Position numbers and translations under genes: made by a program. A stretch of 64,000 nt of DNA, from assembly GCA_965228575.1 (NCBI GenBank), contig CBDDHW010000072.1, positions 1 through 64,000 of the forward strand. The letters run 5' to 3'. The DNA is from UBA11612 sp965228575 (lineage in GTDB: Bacteria > Pseudomonadota > Alphaproteobacteria > Rhodospirillales > Rhodospirillaceae). The notes beneath the pieces are model-generated. The model did no database searches, had not been told where the DNA came from, and worked only from the letters and a program-made list of their open reading frames with translations. Below are positions 32,500-41,141 of this stretch, one piece after another (within the stretch, counting starts at the first letter, position 1; every line of letters begins with the position of its first letter).

Positions 32500-32536
32500 T
32501 TAACCCGGCCGTCTTTGTTAACGGCCCGGCGTTAAC
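32500..32536. promoter_or_regulatory. Cluster of TTAAC half sites in the fliI/ctrA gap
   Basis: TTAAC occurs at 32500, 32518 and 32532; the last two lie in a direct repeat of GTTAACGGCCCG. TTAAC is half of the CtrA consensus, but no pair here has the seven-base spacing. Two further copies of AAAATTAGGGA follow at about 32545-32573. The cluster lies between the divergent fliI and ctrA genes, so autoregulation by CtrA is possible. Confidence 0.4.
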
Positions 32537-32686
32537 GGCCCGTAAAATTAGGGATTTTTCCCTCAAAATTAGGGACCTTGAGGGCCCGAATCCCCGCGAC
32601 TCGAAGGTTTTGTTAGGTTTTCTTACCAACACCTGTTAAGATATTAACCAGAATATGGTAGGCGGACCACAGCGGGGCACAACATT

Positions 32687-33400
32687 ATGCGTATCCTATT
32701 AGTTGAGGACGACCCCTCAACGGCACAAGCCATCTCGACAATGCTTAAGAAAGAGGACTGGGTCATTGATTCGACCGATATGGGCGAAGACGGCCTCGAT
32801 CTGGGCAAAATATACGATTACGACCTGATTATTTTGGACCTGATGCTGCCCGATATGGACGGCATGGACGTTATTCGCCAGCTGCGCAGCTCCAAAATAG
32901 CAACGCCGGTGCTTATTCTCTCGGGCCTGCAGGAACCCGATAAAAAGGTCCAGGGATTTGGGCTTGGGGCGGACGATTACCTCACCAAACCCTTTAACCG
33001 TGATGAGCTTTTGGCCCGTATCCAGGCCATTGTGCGCCGCTCGAAAGGACATGCGCAGCCGAAAGTCGAAGTTGGCCGCCTTGCGGTAAACCTGGAAGCG
33101 CGCACCGCCGAAGTGGACGGTCAGCCGCTGCATCTCACCGGCAAGGAATATGGCATTCTTGAGCTCCTGGCCTTGCGCAAGGGCACGACACTGACGAAGG
33201 AACAGTTCCTAAATCATCTGTATGGCGGCATGGATGAGCCGGAATTGAAAATCATCGACGTGTTTATTTGTAAGCTGCGCAAGAAGCTGACCGCTGCGAC
33301 CGGCGGGGAGAGCTATATTGAGACCGTCTGGGGCCGTGGGTATGTGCTTCGTGAGAACAATGCCGACGCCGTCGAAGAAAAGCAGGTGGTGAACGGGTAA
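32687..33400 (+). CDS. ctrA: Cell-cycle response regulator CtrA
   Basis: CtrA is the OmpR-type master regulator that controls replication, division and flagellar genes in alphaproteobacteria. The receiver has E7-D8-D9, phospho-acceptor Asp51 in LIILDLMLPDMDG, and the Lys in DDYLTKPF. The winged helix shows LTGKEYGILELLALRKGTTLTKEQFLNHLYGGMDEPELKIIDVFICKLRKKL, which is characteristic of CtrA. At 237 residues it is a normal length. It probably regulates flhA (perfect site at 18740) and the fliF operon. The C-terminal 15 residues are free, and an Ala-Ala degradation tail is not present. Confidence 0.97.
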   Translation: MRILLVEDDPSTAQAISTMLKKEDWVIDSTDMGEDGLDLGKIYDYDLIILDLMLPDMDGMDVIRQLRSSKIATPVLILSGLQEPDKKVQGFGLGADDYLTKPFNRDELLARIQAIVRRSKGHAQPKVEVGRLAVNLEARTAEVDGQPLHLTGKEYGILELLALRKGTTLTKEQFLNHLYGGMDEPELKIIDVFICKLRKKLTAATGGESYIETVWGRGYVLRENNADAVEEKQVVNG

Positions 33401-33428
33401 ACCCGCCCCTATACGACGAACAGAATTG

Positions 33429-33457
33429 GGCGCTGCCAACCTGACAGGGGCAGCGCC
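33429..33457 (+). terminator. Hairpin after ctrA
   Basis: A perfect nine-base inverted repeat (GGCGCTGCC and GGCAGCGCC) with an 11-base loop lies 28 bases after the ctrA stop. The sequence after it (TAATGTTATATGG) is only moderately T-rich, so termination may be partial. Confidence 0.6.
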
Positions 33458-33496
33458 TAATGTTATATGGACGGCAAACCAACAGGCCGCCTTAAA

Positions 33497-33925
33497 ATGA
33501 ATACCGACCTTCATGAACAGCTAAACAGGAACGAAGACGTTCCGCGCGCCTCGGAACGCTCATTCGGTATATTGTTCGCCGTCGTTTTTGCGGTGATTTC
33601 CTTGTGGCCTCTTTTTGGCGGCAACGATCCGTATTGGTGGGCCGGCCTGATCGCAGCCCTATTCATGCTCGCCGCATTCGTTGCGCCGCGTCTTTTAAGG
33701 CCGCTCAACAGCGCATGGCTTGCCCTTGGCGCCGTGTTACACCGCATTGTCAGCCCCCTCGTTTTGGGTTTGGTCTATGTCACGACCGTTATTCCAACGG
33801 GTCTTTTTCTGCGGATGACTGGACGCGATCCCTTACGCCTTAAAATGGACCGCAATGCACCGACCTATTGGCAAGATCGCGACCCCCCAGGCCCCGCGCC
33901 CGGTTCGCTCAACAATCAGTTTTAG
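33497..33925 (+). CDS. SxtJ-family small membrane protein
   Basis: A 142-residue protein with two or three membrane spans (FGILFAVVFAVISLWPLF, WAGLIAALFMLAAFVAPRLL, VLGLVYVTTVIPTGLFLRM) and the family ending GRDPLRLKMDRNAPTYWQDRD. It matches the SxtJ family, found beside carbamoyltransferases of the SxtI/NodU type. I start at the ATG at 33497; an upstream ATG at 33467 lacks support. It is followed after nine bases by a DUF5989 gene and then the carbamoyltransferase. The molecular role is unknown. Confidence 0.85.
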   Translation: MNTDLHEQLNRNEDVPRASERSFGILFAVVFAVISLWPLFGGNDPYWWAGLIAALFMLAAFVAPRLLRPLNSAWLALGAVLHRIVSPLVLGLVYVTTVIPTGLFLRMTGRDPLRLKMDRNAPTYWQDRDPPGPAPGSLNNQF

Positions 33926-33934
33926 GTCTCGCAT

Positions 33935-34084
33935 ATGTCATTTCTTGCTGAGTTTTGGGCCTTCCTTAAAGTCAGGAAAAAATTCTGGCTTCTCCCGATG
34001 GTGATTATGTTGGTTTTATTCGGAGGTCTGATCGTTTTGGCCCAAGGGTCCGCCATCGCGCCCTTTGTCTACACCTTGTTTTAG
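33935..34084 (+). CDS. DUF5989 small membrane protein
   Basis: A 49-residue protein that starts MSFLAEFWAFLKVRKKFWLLP, continues with a single membrane helix (MVIMLVLFGGLIVLAQGS) and ends APFVYTLF. This matches DUF5989, a family that travels with SxtJ and a carbamoyltransferase. It is short enough to be missed by most length cut-offs. It begins nine bases after the SxtJ gene and ends 15 bases before the next gene, so the three form one operon. Confidence 0.88.
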   Translation: MSFLAEFWAFLKVRKKFWLLPMVIMLVLFGGLIVLAQGSAIAPFVYTLF

Positions 34085-34099
34085 TAAAGCGTCCAAGCG

Positions 34100-35929
34100 G
34101 TGCGTATTCTCGGTCTCTCCGCGCTGTATCATGACAGCGCCGCTGCCCTCATCGAGGACGGCCGGGTGATCGCAGCGGCGCAGGAAGAGCGCTTTACCCG
34201 GAAAAAACACGACGCCAGCATGCCCCGTCATGCGATCAACGCGTGCCTTGAGATTGCGGGCACAAATCTCGCCGGTGTGGACTTTGTCGCCTTCTACGAA
34301 AAACCATTTTTAAAATTTGAACGGCTTCTCGAGACCTATGCGGCCATGGCCCCGGCAGGGTTTAGCTCATTCCGTCAAGCGGTGCCCTTGTGGATCAAAG
34401 AAAAGCTATTTCAAAAAGATATGCTTATTCGTGAGCTGAAGAAAATGGCTCCGGATGAGGAGTGGTCTGAAAAGCTTTTGTTCTCCGAACACCATTTGTC
34501 TCACGCAGCATCGGCATTTTTTCCATCACCCTTCGAAAATGCGGCGGTTCTGACAATGGACGGCGTGGGGGAATGGACAACGACATCTTTAGCCTTGGGC
34601 GATGGCGCGAATTTAAACATTCAAAAAGAAATTCACTTTCCGCACTCCCTCGGCCTGCTCTATTCCGCCTTCACCTATTACACGGGCTTTAAGGTGAACT
34701 CAGGCGAATACAAGGTGATGGGGTTAGCACCATATGGTGAACCCCGGTTTGTGCAGACGATATTGGATCATTTGATCGATTTGAAAGCCGATGGGACCTT
34801 CCGGCTGAACCAGCGCTATTTTAATTACTGCACCGGCCTGACAATGACTAACGCAAGGTTTGACGATCTGTTTGACTCACCGCCGCGCAAACCGGAAACG
34901 CCGTTGACGCCGTTCCATATGGATATGGCCGCATCAGTGCAAGCCGTCGTGGAAGAAGCTGTGCTGCGCCTCGCGCGCAACGTAAAAGCTGAAACCGGCG
35001 CCTCTGCCCTGTGTCTCGCCGGCGGTGTTGCGTTGAACTGCGTCGCCAACGGAAAAATACTGTCTGAGAATATTTTTGAAAATATATGGGTTCAGCCCGC
35101 CGCCGGAGATGCGGGCGGCGCTCTGGGCGCGGCACTGGCCGCCTACCATCTGCACTGCGGTCAACCGCGATCTGTTCCGACGAACGGCGATGGGATGAGT
35201 GGATCATTCCTTGGACCATCATATTCTCAGGCCGATATCGAACGCCGCCTGACGCAGGCGGGTGCCACCTATACGGTTCATGACGATGCGGCAGTGATCG
35301 AGAAAACCGCAGAGGCTCTCGCGCACAACCAGGCAGCTGGATGGTTTCAGGGACGTATGGAGTTCGGCCCCCGCGCGCTTGGCGCCCGATCGATCATCGC
35401 AAATCCCGCAGCGCCCGATATGCAAAAGACGCTAAACCTGAAAGTCAAATATAGGGAAAGCTTTCGGCCATTCGCACCGGCGGTTTTGCGTGAGGACGTC
35501 TCCGAATGGTTTGAGATGGACAGTGATAGCCCCTACATGCTTTTGGTCGCGGGCGTATGCGAAGACAAACGCATTCCTGTGTCCGATGCAAAAACGTCTG
35601 GCCTTGATAAGCTTCAGACGGTCCGTTCAAAAATTCCAGCGGTTACCCATGTCGATTACTCGGCGCGGGTCCAAACGGTCAGCGAGGATACGAATCTAAG
35701 ATTTCACGCTCTCTTGAAAGCCTTCAAGACGCTGACAGGACTTCCGGTGCTCGTGAACACCAGCTTTAATGTGCGCAGCGAACCTATCGTTTGCACCCCG
35801 GAAGACGCGTTTCGATGTTTCATGGCGACGGAATTGGATCTGTTAGTCATCGGCAATTGTATTTTGCAAAAAGCCGATCAGGACCCTGCCCTAAAGGAAA
35901 ATTATTCCGACGCCTTCGAACTCGACTAA
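34100..35929 (+). CDS. Carbamoyltransferase, NodU/CmcH/SxtI family
   Basis: These enzymes use carbamoyl phosphate and ATP to transfer a carbamoyl group to a hydroxyl. The N-terminal actin-like domain begins MRILGLSALYHDSAAALIEDG and has HHLSHAASAFFPSPFENAAVLTMDGVGEW and GEYKVMGLAPYG. The YrdC-related C-terminal domain has GRMEFGPRALGARSI, REDVSEWF and NTSFNVRSEPIVCTPEDA. The length of 609 is usual. The start is GTG at 34100. SxtJ and DUF5989 precede it in one operon. The acceptor is unknown; a surface sugar is one possibility, given the glycan locus later in the window. Confidence 0.92.
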   Translation: MRILGLSALYHDSAAALIEDGRVIAAAQEERFTRKKHDASMPRHAINACLEIAGTNLAGVDFVAFYEKPFLKFERLLETYAAMAPAGFSSFRQAVPLWIKEKLFQKDMLIRELKKMAPDEEWSEKLLFSEHHLSHAASAFFPSPFENAAVLTMDGVGEWTTTSLALGDGANLNIQKEIHFPHSLGLLYSAFTYYTGFKVNSGEYKVMGLAPYGEPRFVQTILDHLIDLKADGTFRLNQRYFNYCTGLTMTNARFDDLFDSPPRKPETPLTPFHMDMAASVQAVVEEAVLRLARNVKAETGASALCLAGGVALNCVANGKILSENIFENIWVQPAAGDAGGALGAALAAYHLHCGQPRSVPTNGDGMSGSFLGPSYSQADIERRLTQAGATYTVHDDAAVIEKTAEALAHNQAAGWFQGRMEFGPRALGARSIIANPAAPDMQKTLNLKVKYRESFRPFAPAVLREDVSEWFEMDSDSPYMLLVAGVCEDKRIPVSDAKTSGLDKLQTVRSKIPAVTHVDYSARVQTVSEDTNLRFHALLKAFKTLTGLPVLVNTSFNVRSEPIVCTPEDAFRCFMATELDLLVIGNCILQKADQDPALKENYSDAFELD

Positions 35930-35964
35930 TGGCTGATCGGCAGCGAACGCCTCAGCCCACCCAA

Positions 35965-36822
35965 CTAGTGATCCTGACCCTTAAAAGCGAGAGAGGCGGA
36001 GACCGGCCGGCCGGACCGTCTGACAGCATAGATACCTTGCTTCGCGTTTACCGCATGAAATTTTTCGGACACACCGCTGACCGCATCGTCGAGACCCAAG
36101 TAGATCATTCCATCATCGACGAGGAGGCGTGAAATTTTCTGCAACACCTCAATTTTTGTTTTGAGATCGAAATAATTAAGAACGTTCCGGCAGAGCACCA
36201 CGTCGAACTGACCGAGGGGGTACAGGTCTTCCATCAGATTCCACACCTTAAAGTCACTCATACCACCGACGCCGGGATTGACCACCCACTGATCGTCTTG
36301 CTTTGTGAAATAGGTGAGAAGTTTTGATATGGGCATGCCGCGCTGAATATCGAATTGACTATAGTGACCCTTGCGCGCGGCGGCGATGGCTGTCTCGGAC
36401 AAATCAAGCGCAAGAATTTCGACCTTCCAGCCCGCGAAATCACGAGCCGCATCCCGCAGTAACATGGCAATCGAATGTGCTTCCTGGCCTGTAGAGCACC
36501 CCGCGCTTAATATGCGGATGCTCTTTTTTGTCGCGCGTGCATGCAGAAGATTGGGTATCACCGTCGTCTGGAAATGAACGAAGGGTTTCCAGTCTCTAAA
36601 AAAACCGGTGTCTTTAGGGAGCATCGCGTCCGCAACGGCGGTTTGAAGAGCGGGCGCACCGTCTCTGAGCGCGGCAACTAACTCAGACACTGATTTAAAG
36701 CCATGCTCTCGCAGCACCGGCGTCAGACGGTTTTCAACGAGATATCCTTTATCCCTCGTCAGGAGAAACCCTGACGTCGCGCGAAGCATTCGCGCGGTAA
36801 ATTCAAAATCTTCCGGTGACAT
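35965..36822 (-). CDS. cheR: Chemotaxis protein methyltransferase CheR
   Basis: CheR methylates glutamates on chemoreceptors using SAM. The N-terminal helical domain (FEFTARMLRATSGFLLTRDKGYLVENRL) is followed by the SAM domain with ILSAGCSTGQEAHSIAML, ILALDLSETAIAAARKGHYSQFDIQRG, and DVVLCRNVLNYFDLKTK. Its ATG at 36822 gives the normal start MSPEDFEFTARML; 18 codons of open frame upstream are not used here. It is the last gene of a chpT-cheY-cheR minus-strand group, converging with the carbamoyltransferase. Confidence 0.93.
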   Translation of the reverse strand: MSPEDFEFTARMLRATSGFLLTRDKGYLVENRLTPVLREHGFKSVSELVAALRDGAPALQTAVADAMLPKDTGFFRDWKPFVHFQTTVIPNLLHARATKKSIRILSAGCSTGQEAHSIAMLLRDAARDFAGWKVEILALDLSETAIAAARKGHYSQFDIQRGMPISKLLTYFTKQDDQWVVNPGVGGMSDFKVWNLMEDLYPLGQFDVVLCRNVLNYFDLKTKIEVLQKISRLLVDDGMIYLGLDDAVSGVSEKFHAVNAKQGIYAVRRSGRPVSASLAFKGQDH

Positions 36823-36906
36823 TGGGCATCCGTGGAGCAGACAACCGCGAGGCCGTATAAACTTGAGAGGAATCAATAACGTGCCGGGACATAAACAAAA
36901 CGCTCA

Positions 36907-37275
36907 TCACCCAATCAACCCAAGCAGTAGGAATTTAGAGCGAACAATCTCGCTATCAAAGGGTTTCATAATGTATTCGCTGGCTCCGACATCAAGCGCC
37001 TCTCTAATTTCGTCTGGCTCTCCGCCAACGTTGCAAAAAATTGTAACCACTTGCCGTCCTGCGGCCGTGCTACGGAGTTCCTTCACGAACTCGAGACCAT
37101 TCATCTCCGGCATATCGATATCTACGATCGCGACATCGGGCATGCGGATATTCGATGCCTTCAACGCTTTCTCCGCGCTATCGGCCTCCTCGGTTTCAAA
37201 GCCGAGATTTTCTACGATTCTAGAGGCAACGCGGCGAATGACCCGAGAGTCATCGACTATGAGACATTTTTTCAT
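36907..37275 (-). CDS. CheY-like response regulator
   Basis: A single receiver domain of 122 residues with Asp8-Asp9, phospho-acceptor Asp52 (VAIVDIDMPEMNG) and Lys in EYIMKPF. The usual Thr/Ser switch position lies in TIFCNVGG and looks atypical. It overlaps the chpT stop by four bases and is followed by cheR, which suggests a link between motility and the CtrA relay. No cheA is seen in the window. Confidence 0.85.
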   Translation of the reverse strand: MKKCLIVDDSRVIRRVASRIVENLGFETEEADSAEKALKASNIRMPDVAIVDIDMPEMNGLEFVKELRSTAAGRQVVTIFCNVGGEPDEIREALDVGASEYIMKPFDSEIVRSKFLLLGLIG

Positions 37276-37937
37276 GGGCGCGAGTCTGAAAATGTGACGT
37301 CGGCGCGCACGCCGTTCTCTTGGGCGGAGAGCGCAAGGGTGCCGCCGAGAGATCGCACAAGCTGCCCGGTGACAAATGCTTGAACGGTTTTTGCGGTGAT
37401 CGGCTGGTCGGATGAACCGGTTGCCGCACCCAAAATATCGTCGCGCAACGCAGAACTGCGCGCCGGGTCACCGGTCACTTCGGCGGATATGGACGTGCGA
37501 TCAGTGTCGGTGCTGACTGACAGCGTAAGGTCTCGGCAGCCAGGCTGGGATTCCATGGCCAGTAGACACAAATTCAAAACGACCTGATTGGCCTCCGCGC
37601 CAAGGCGACCGCCGACCTCAGACATCTCACTAGGCTGGGGCCAGCGGACCTCAACACGGCCGCCCATACTGGCGGTCGCATCGAGATATCCGTCGAGAAG
37701 CCCCTTGATATCGTCGGCCGAACCCATCGCAACGCCCAGCGCCGCACGCATAAACTTCAGCTTCCGCGACGCCGCTGTCGAACTGTCACCAATGAGACCC
37801 AATGTCTCTTCGTCCGCTTGCTCCGGATCGTTGCCGATCAGTTCGACACCCGCCGCGACCGCGCTTACCGGCCCGGCAAGATCATGGCATAATCGCGTGC
37901 ACAATAAGCGCGCGAGCTCTAGATTTGAGTCCACCAT
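37272..37937 (-). CDS. chpT: Histidine phosphotransferase ChpT
   Basis: ChpT carries phosphate from CckA to CtrA and CpdR. It looks like a histidine-kinase dimer domain that has lost ATP binding. The phospho-accepting residue is His18 in LLCTRLCHDLAGPVSAVAAGVELI, and a degenerate GHKL-like domain follows (GGRLGAEANQVVLNLCLLAMES, VRSLGGTLALSAQENGVRADVTF). The 221-residue length is right. With ctrA at 32687 and a DivK-like gene at 28, the window encodes much of the CtrA relay; cckA is not present. Confidence 0.9.
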   Translation of the reverse strand: MVDSNLELARLLCTRLCHDLAGPVSAVAAGVELIGNDPEQADEETLGLIGDSSTAASRKLKFMRAALGVAMGSADDIKGLLDGYLDATASMGGRVEVRWPQPSEMSEVGGRLGAEANQVVLNLCLLAMESQPGCRDLTLSVSTDTDRTSISAEVTGDPARSSALRDDILGAATGSSDQPITAKTVQAFVTGQLVRSLGGTLALSAQENGVRADVTFSDSRP

Positions 37938-38068
37938 TTCCCCAACCCTGAATTGACTCAGACTCCCAAAGGGTTCAGCGCAGAAGCTTAGCAGGGCGAG
38001 TAGCGACCGCCAAACCCGTTAATGAGGAAAACGCATGCTCCGACCATACGATCTCAAGGACCAGAACA

Positions 38069-38254
38069 GTGGACCTTGACCTGGTTCCAGGCGCTTTGGT
38101 TCGCAACCCCGATGAACCTGACTGGGGCGTTGGCCAAGTTCAATCCGCAATCGGGACTCGGGTTACCGTCAATTTCGAAAATATGGGAAAAATGACGCTT
38201 AATGTTGCCGTGGTAACACTCGAAGTTGTCGACGACCAGTTTACGGCACAATAG
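38069..38254 (+). CDS. DUF3553 family small protein
   Basis: A 61-residue protein with the family pattern GALVRNPDEPDWGVGQVQSAIGTRVTVNFENMGKMTL, predicted to be a small beta-barrel. Similar SH3-like or UvrD-tail modules exist in nucleic-acid-binding proteins, but the function of stand-alone members is unknown. The start is GTG at 38069. It is a plus-strand gene between chpT and moaA with no clear operon partner. Confidence 0.85.
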   Translation: MDLDLVPGALVRNPDEPDWGVGQVQSAIGTRVTVNFENMGKMTLNVAVVTLEVVDDQFTAQ

Positions 38255-38358
38255 AGCGACCCCAAGACTATTTGATACCCTGCCTGAAACACCAATATTT
38301 TGCATATTTCAAGTCATCCGATAGCATGTCTCCTTTCTACCATTGGTGCGAAAAATAA

Positions 38359-39348
38359 ATGATAGATCCATTTGGCCGCAGTATTTCGTATCTCAGAGTG
38401 TCGGTGACAGACCGTTGCGACCTGCGCTGTGTGTATTGCATGTCTGAGGATATGACTTTTCTGCCTAAGGCCGATCTCCTCTCGCTAGAAGAACTCGATC
38501 GTCTTTGCAGTGCATTTATTGATCTTGGCGTGCGCAAACTTCGCATAACCGGCGGAGAACCGCTTGTTCGAAAAAATGTTCTAAGCCTATTTGACAGCCT
38601 GGGCCGTCACTTAAAAACCGGCGCGCTTAATGAGCTTACTCTCACGACCAACGGCACCCGTTTGGCTGAGTTTGCCGATGCCTTGCGAACCGCTGGTGTA
38701 AAGCGCGTAAACGTATCACTGGACTCTCTCGATCCCGATCGCTTCAAAGACATTACGCGCTGGGGAAATCTCGAAAAGGTTATGACCGGTTTGCGCGCGG
38801 CAAAGGAGGCCGGCTTAAAGGTCAAGATCAATACGGTGGCCATGCGCGGGGTCAACGAAGACGAACTTAGCGAGCTCGTCGCATGGTGCGGTGACCAAGA
38901 CTTCGATCTCGTCTTTATCGAAACGATGCCCATGGGAGATATCGACGGAGATCGAACCAACCACTACTTGCCCTTATCGCTTGTGCGCGCTCAGCTCGCG
39001 CAGCGGTGGACTCTCACACCTATACCGGACACCACCGGGGGACCGGCTCGGTATACGCACTGTGAAGAAACCGGCGGGCGCGTCGGATTTATTACGCCCA
39101 TGACGCACAATTTTTGTGAGTCGTGCAACCGCGTTCGATTAACGTGTACGGGGACGCTTTATATGTGCCTTGGCCAAGATGATGCCGCAGATCTACGTAC
39201 ACCATTGCGTGCGAGTGAAGGAAATGCGCTTTTGAACGACGCTATTCGAGACGCCATATCGCAGAAACCAAAAGGCCATGACTTTATTATCGACCGGCGA
39301 CACAACAAACCTGCTGTAAGCCGTCATATGAACGTCACCGGAGGCTAG
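38359..39348 (+). CDS. moaA: GTP 3',8-cyclase MoaA
   Basis: MoaA performs the first step of molybdenum cofactor synthesis, rearranging GTP with two 4Fe-4S clusters. The radical SAM motif is CDLRCVYC, and the C-terminal cluster ligands are in FCESCNRVRLTC and, later, MCLG. RITGGEPLVRK is also typical. The 329-residue length is normal. The last residues are HMNVTGG, a variant of the essential double-glycine tail (usually GG at the end). MsrP in this window is a molybdoenzyme that would use the product. moaC is not adjacent. Confidence 0.95.
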   Translation: MIDPFGRSISYLRVSVTDRCDLRCVYCMSEDMTFLPKADLLSLEELDRLCSAFIDLGVRKLRITGGEPLVRKNVLSLFDSLGRHLKTGALNELTLTTNGTRLAEFADALRTAGVKRVNVSLDSLDPDRFKDITRWGNLEKVMTGLRAAKEAGLKVKINTVAMRGVNEDELSELVAWCGDQDFDLVFIETMPMGDIDGDRTNHYLPLSLVRAQLAQRWTLTPIPDTTGGPARYTHCEETGGRVGFITPMTHNFCESCNRVRLTCTGTLYMCLGQDDAADLRTPLRASEGNALLNDAIRDAISQKPKGHDFIIDRRHNKPAVSRHMNVTGG

Positions 39349-39452
39349 ACATAGCGCGACCCCTCATTGGGGCTGTCGTCGCAAGAGTAGCTTGACCTTA
39401 TTACTTGTGTATAGTCTAGCCCAGATCACACAAAAAACCGCTTGAGAATTAA

Positions 39453-40220
39453 ATGAGTTATTCACGCATAGCCTTCTTCGCTGCCGATACACCGCAAGCG
39501 CAAGACTCGCTCGCACTTCTGACCAAGAGATATGGGCAGTGTGATGCTGACAGCGCGGACGTGATCGTCGCCTTGGGTGGAGATGGTTTTATGCTCGAAA
39601 CCCTTCATACCTATATGGATAAAAATCTTCCTATCTTCGGCATGCACCGGGGAACAGTTGGGTTTCTGATGAATAAATACGAAGACGAAGCTCTGGTGGA
39701 GAGATTAAACCAAGCTGAAGAAACGGTTTTTCATCCTCTGCGCATGACCGCGCTCACCAGCGATGGTGAACGGCATGACGCTCTGGCAATTAATGAAGTT
39801 TCGATGCTGCGCCAGACCCGGCAAGCAGCAAAAATCAAAATCTTTATCGATGAACGCGAGCGCATGCCTGAATTGGTGTGCGATGGCGCACTGGTGTGTA
39901 CCCCAGCTGGCTCGAGCGCCTACAACCTTTCGGTCGATGGTCCAGTTTTGCCTGTCGGCGCGAACGTATTGGCATTGACACCTATAAGCGCGTTTCGTCC
40001 GAGGCGTTGGCGCGGTGCGATCTTGCCGCATACGGCGGTTGTTCGCTTTGTCATTATGAATCCGGCCAAACGGCCTGTCAGCGCCGTCGCTGACCGAGAT
40101 GAAGTTCGGGATGTGATTGAGGTGACGGTGCGAGAAGATCGCGACATCGGTATGAAAATGTTGTTCGATCTAGACCACAATATGGAAGAGCGGATCGCCG
40201 CGGAGCAATTCCAACCTTAA
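39453..40220 (+). CDS. nadK: NAD kinase
   Basis: NadK phosphorylates NAD to NADP. The GGDGFML motif, the substrate-binding NEV (ALAINEVSMLR), the SSAYNLSVDGP loop and a Gly/Arg-rich C-terminal domain are present over 255 residues, which is the short alphaproteobacterial form. It starts with ATG 104 bases after moaA and converges with the HAD hydrolase gene. Confidence 0.94.
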   Translation: MSYSRIAFFAADTPQAQDSLALLTKRYGQCDADSADVIVALGGDGFMLETLHTYMDKNLPIFGMHRGTVGFLMNKYEDEALVERLNQAEETVFHPLRMTALTSDGERHDALAINEVSMLRQTRQAAKIKIFIDERERMPELVCDGALVCTPAGSSAYNLSVDGPVLPVGANVLALTPISAFRPRRWRGAILPHTAVVRFVIMNPAKRPVSAVADRDEVRDVIEVTVREDRDIGMKMLFDLDHNMEERIAAEQFQP

Positions 40221-40238
40221 AGTCGAGCGAAACCTGCA

Positions 40239-41108
40239 CTACCAGAAAAAACCTGGAACAATTGCGAATGGGGCATGACCGTCCGCCTTTGCGAGCGCGA
40301 CCGCTTTGTCCGGATCGGCGGGCTGTCCATATTTCACACCCAAGGTTTCGGCGTGGATGCCACCGGTACACCAGATAGAGGGCATCCCAGCAGCAGCAGC
40401 GCCCTTAATGTCGGTCTCAAGCGCGTCGCCTACCACGGCGATGCGAGACATATCGGAAATCCCCAATTTTTGTGCGGCCAAAACATACACAGCGGGATCA
40501 GGCTTTCCACGATAGACAGCCTCTCCGCCAAGCTCTTCATACCTTCTAGCAATGGCCCCGGCACAGACCACAGGACGACCCCCGCGAATCACGACTAAGT
40601 CCGGATTGGCACAAACCATTGGAAGTGCGTGCTCTTGCCCGCTCCGCAAAACCTGTTCGTAATCATCGACCGCATGATCAAGTTCAACAGGGCCGGTGTT
40701 GACCATAAAATCGGCTGCGTCCACCACTGGCACTATTTCAATGTCCGTTCCTTCGAAGATGCTGCGGTCTCGTTCGGGGCCCAGGTGATACGCTTTTTTC
40801 CCTAACTTCGCGAAAAACGGATCGGCTCTAGATACTAACTCATCACGCGTTGCCTCGCCCGATGAAAACACCTCTCCGTACAGACTCCGATCAAGTCCCA
40901 TCTTTGACATAGCGTCGATAAGGGCGTACGCGCGCCGCGGTGCGTTCGAGAGTAGAAGCGTGTTTTTCCCCTCATCCTTCAGGAACTGAAAGGTATCAAT
41001 TGAAGGTGGATAGAGCCGCTCACCATCGTGGACGAGTCCCCAAAGATCGAGAATGAAGGCATCGTAAAGATCCGCGACTTCCCGAAGACCATTTATGAAC
41101 TTTGGCAT
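40239..41108 (-). CDS. HAD-IIA family hydrolase
   Basis: A 289-residue haloacid-dehalogenase-type phosphatase of class IIA. Motif I is AFILDLWGLVHDG, motif II LLLSNAPR, and the C-terminal part has GKPDPAVYVLAAQKLGI and VGDALETDIKGAAAAGMPSIWCTGG. It resembles the TIGR01459 group of proteobacterial HAD proteins; the substrate is unknown. I use the ATG at 41108 because AGGAG lies five bases before it. The same-strand pyrD lies 33 bases upstream, so they may be cotranscribed. Confidence 0.88.
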   Translation of the reverse strand: MPKFINGLREVADLYDAFILDLWGLVHDGERLYPPSIDTFQFLKDEGKNTLLLSNAPRRAYALIDAMSKMGLDRSLYGEVFSSGEATRDELVSRADPFFAKLGKKAYHLGPERDRSIFEGTDIEIVPVVDAADFMVNTGPVELDHAVDDYEQVLRSGQEHALPMVCANPDLVVIRGGRPVVCAGAIARRYEELGGEAVYRGKPDPAVYVLAAQKLGISDMSRIAVVGDALETDIKGAAAAGMPSIWCTGGIHAETLGVKYGQPADPDKAVALAKADGHAPFAIVPGFFW

Positions 41109-41141
41109 ACTCACTCCTAGTGCCGTCTCGCCGGACCGACG

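Noticed and set aside
32636..32648. TTAAG and TTAACC pair just before ctrA as a CtrA box
   Set aside because: The spacing between TTAA cores is four bases, not seven, so only a half-site cluster is claimed.
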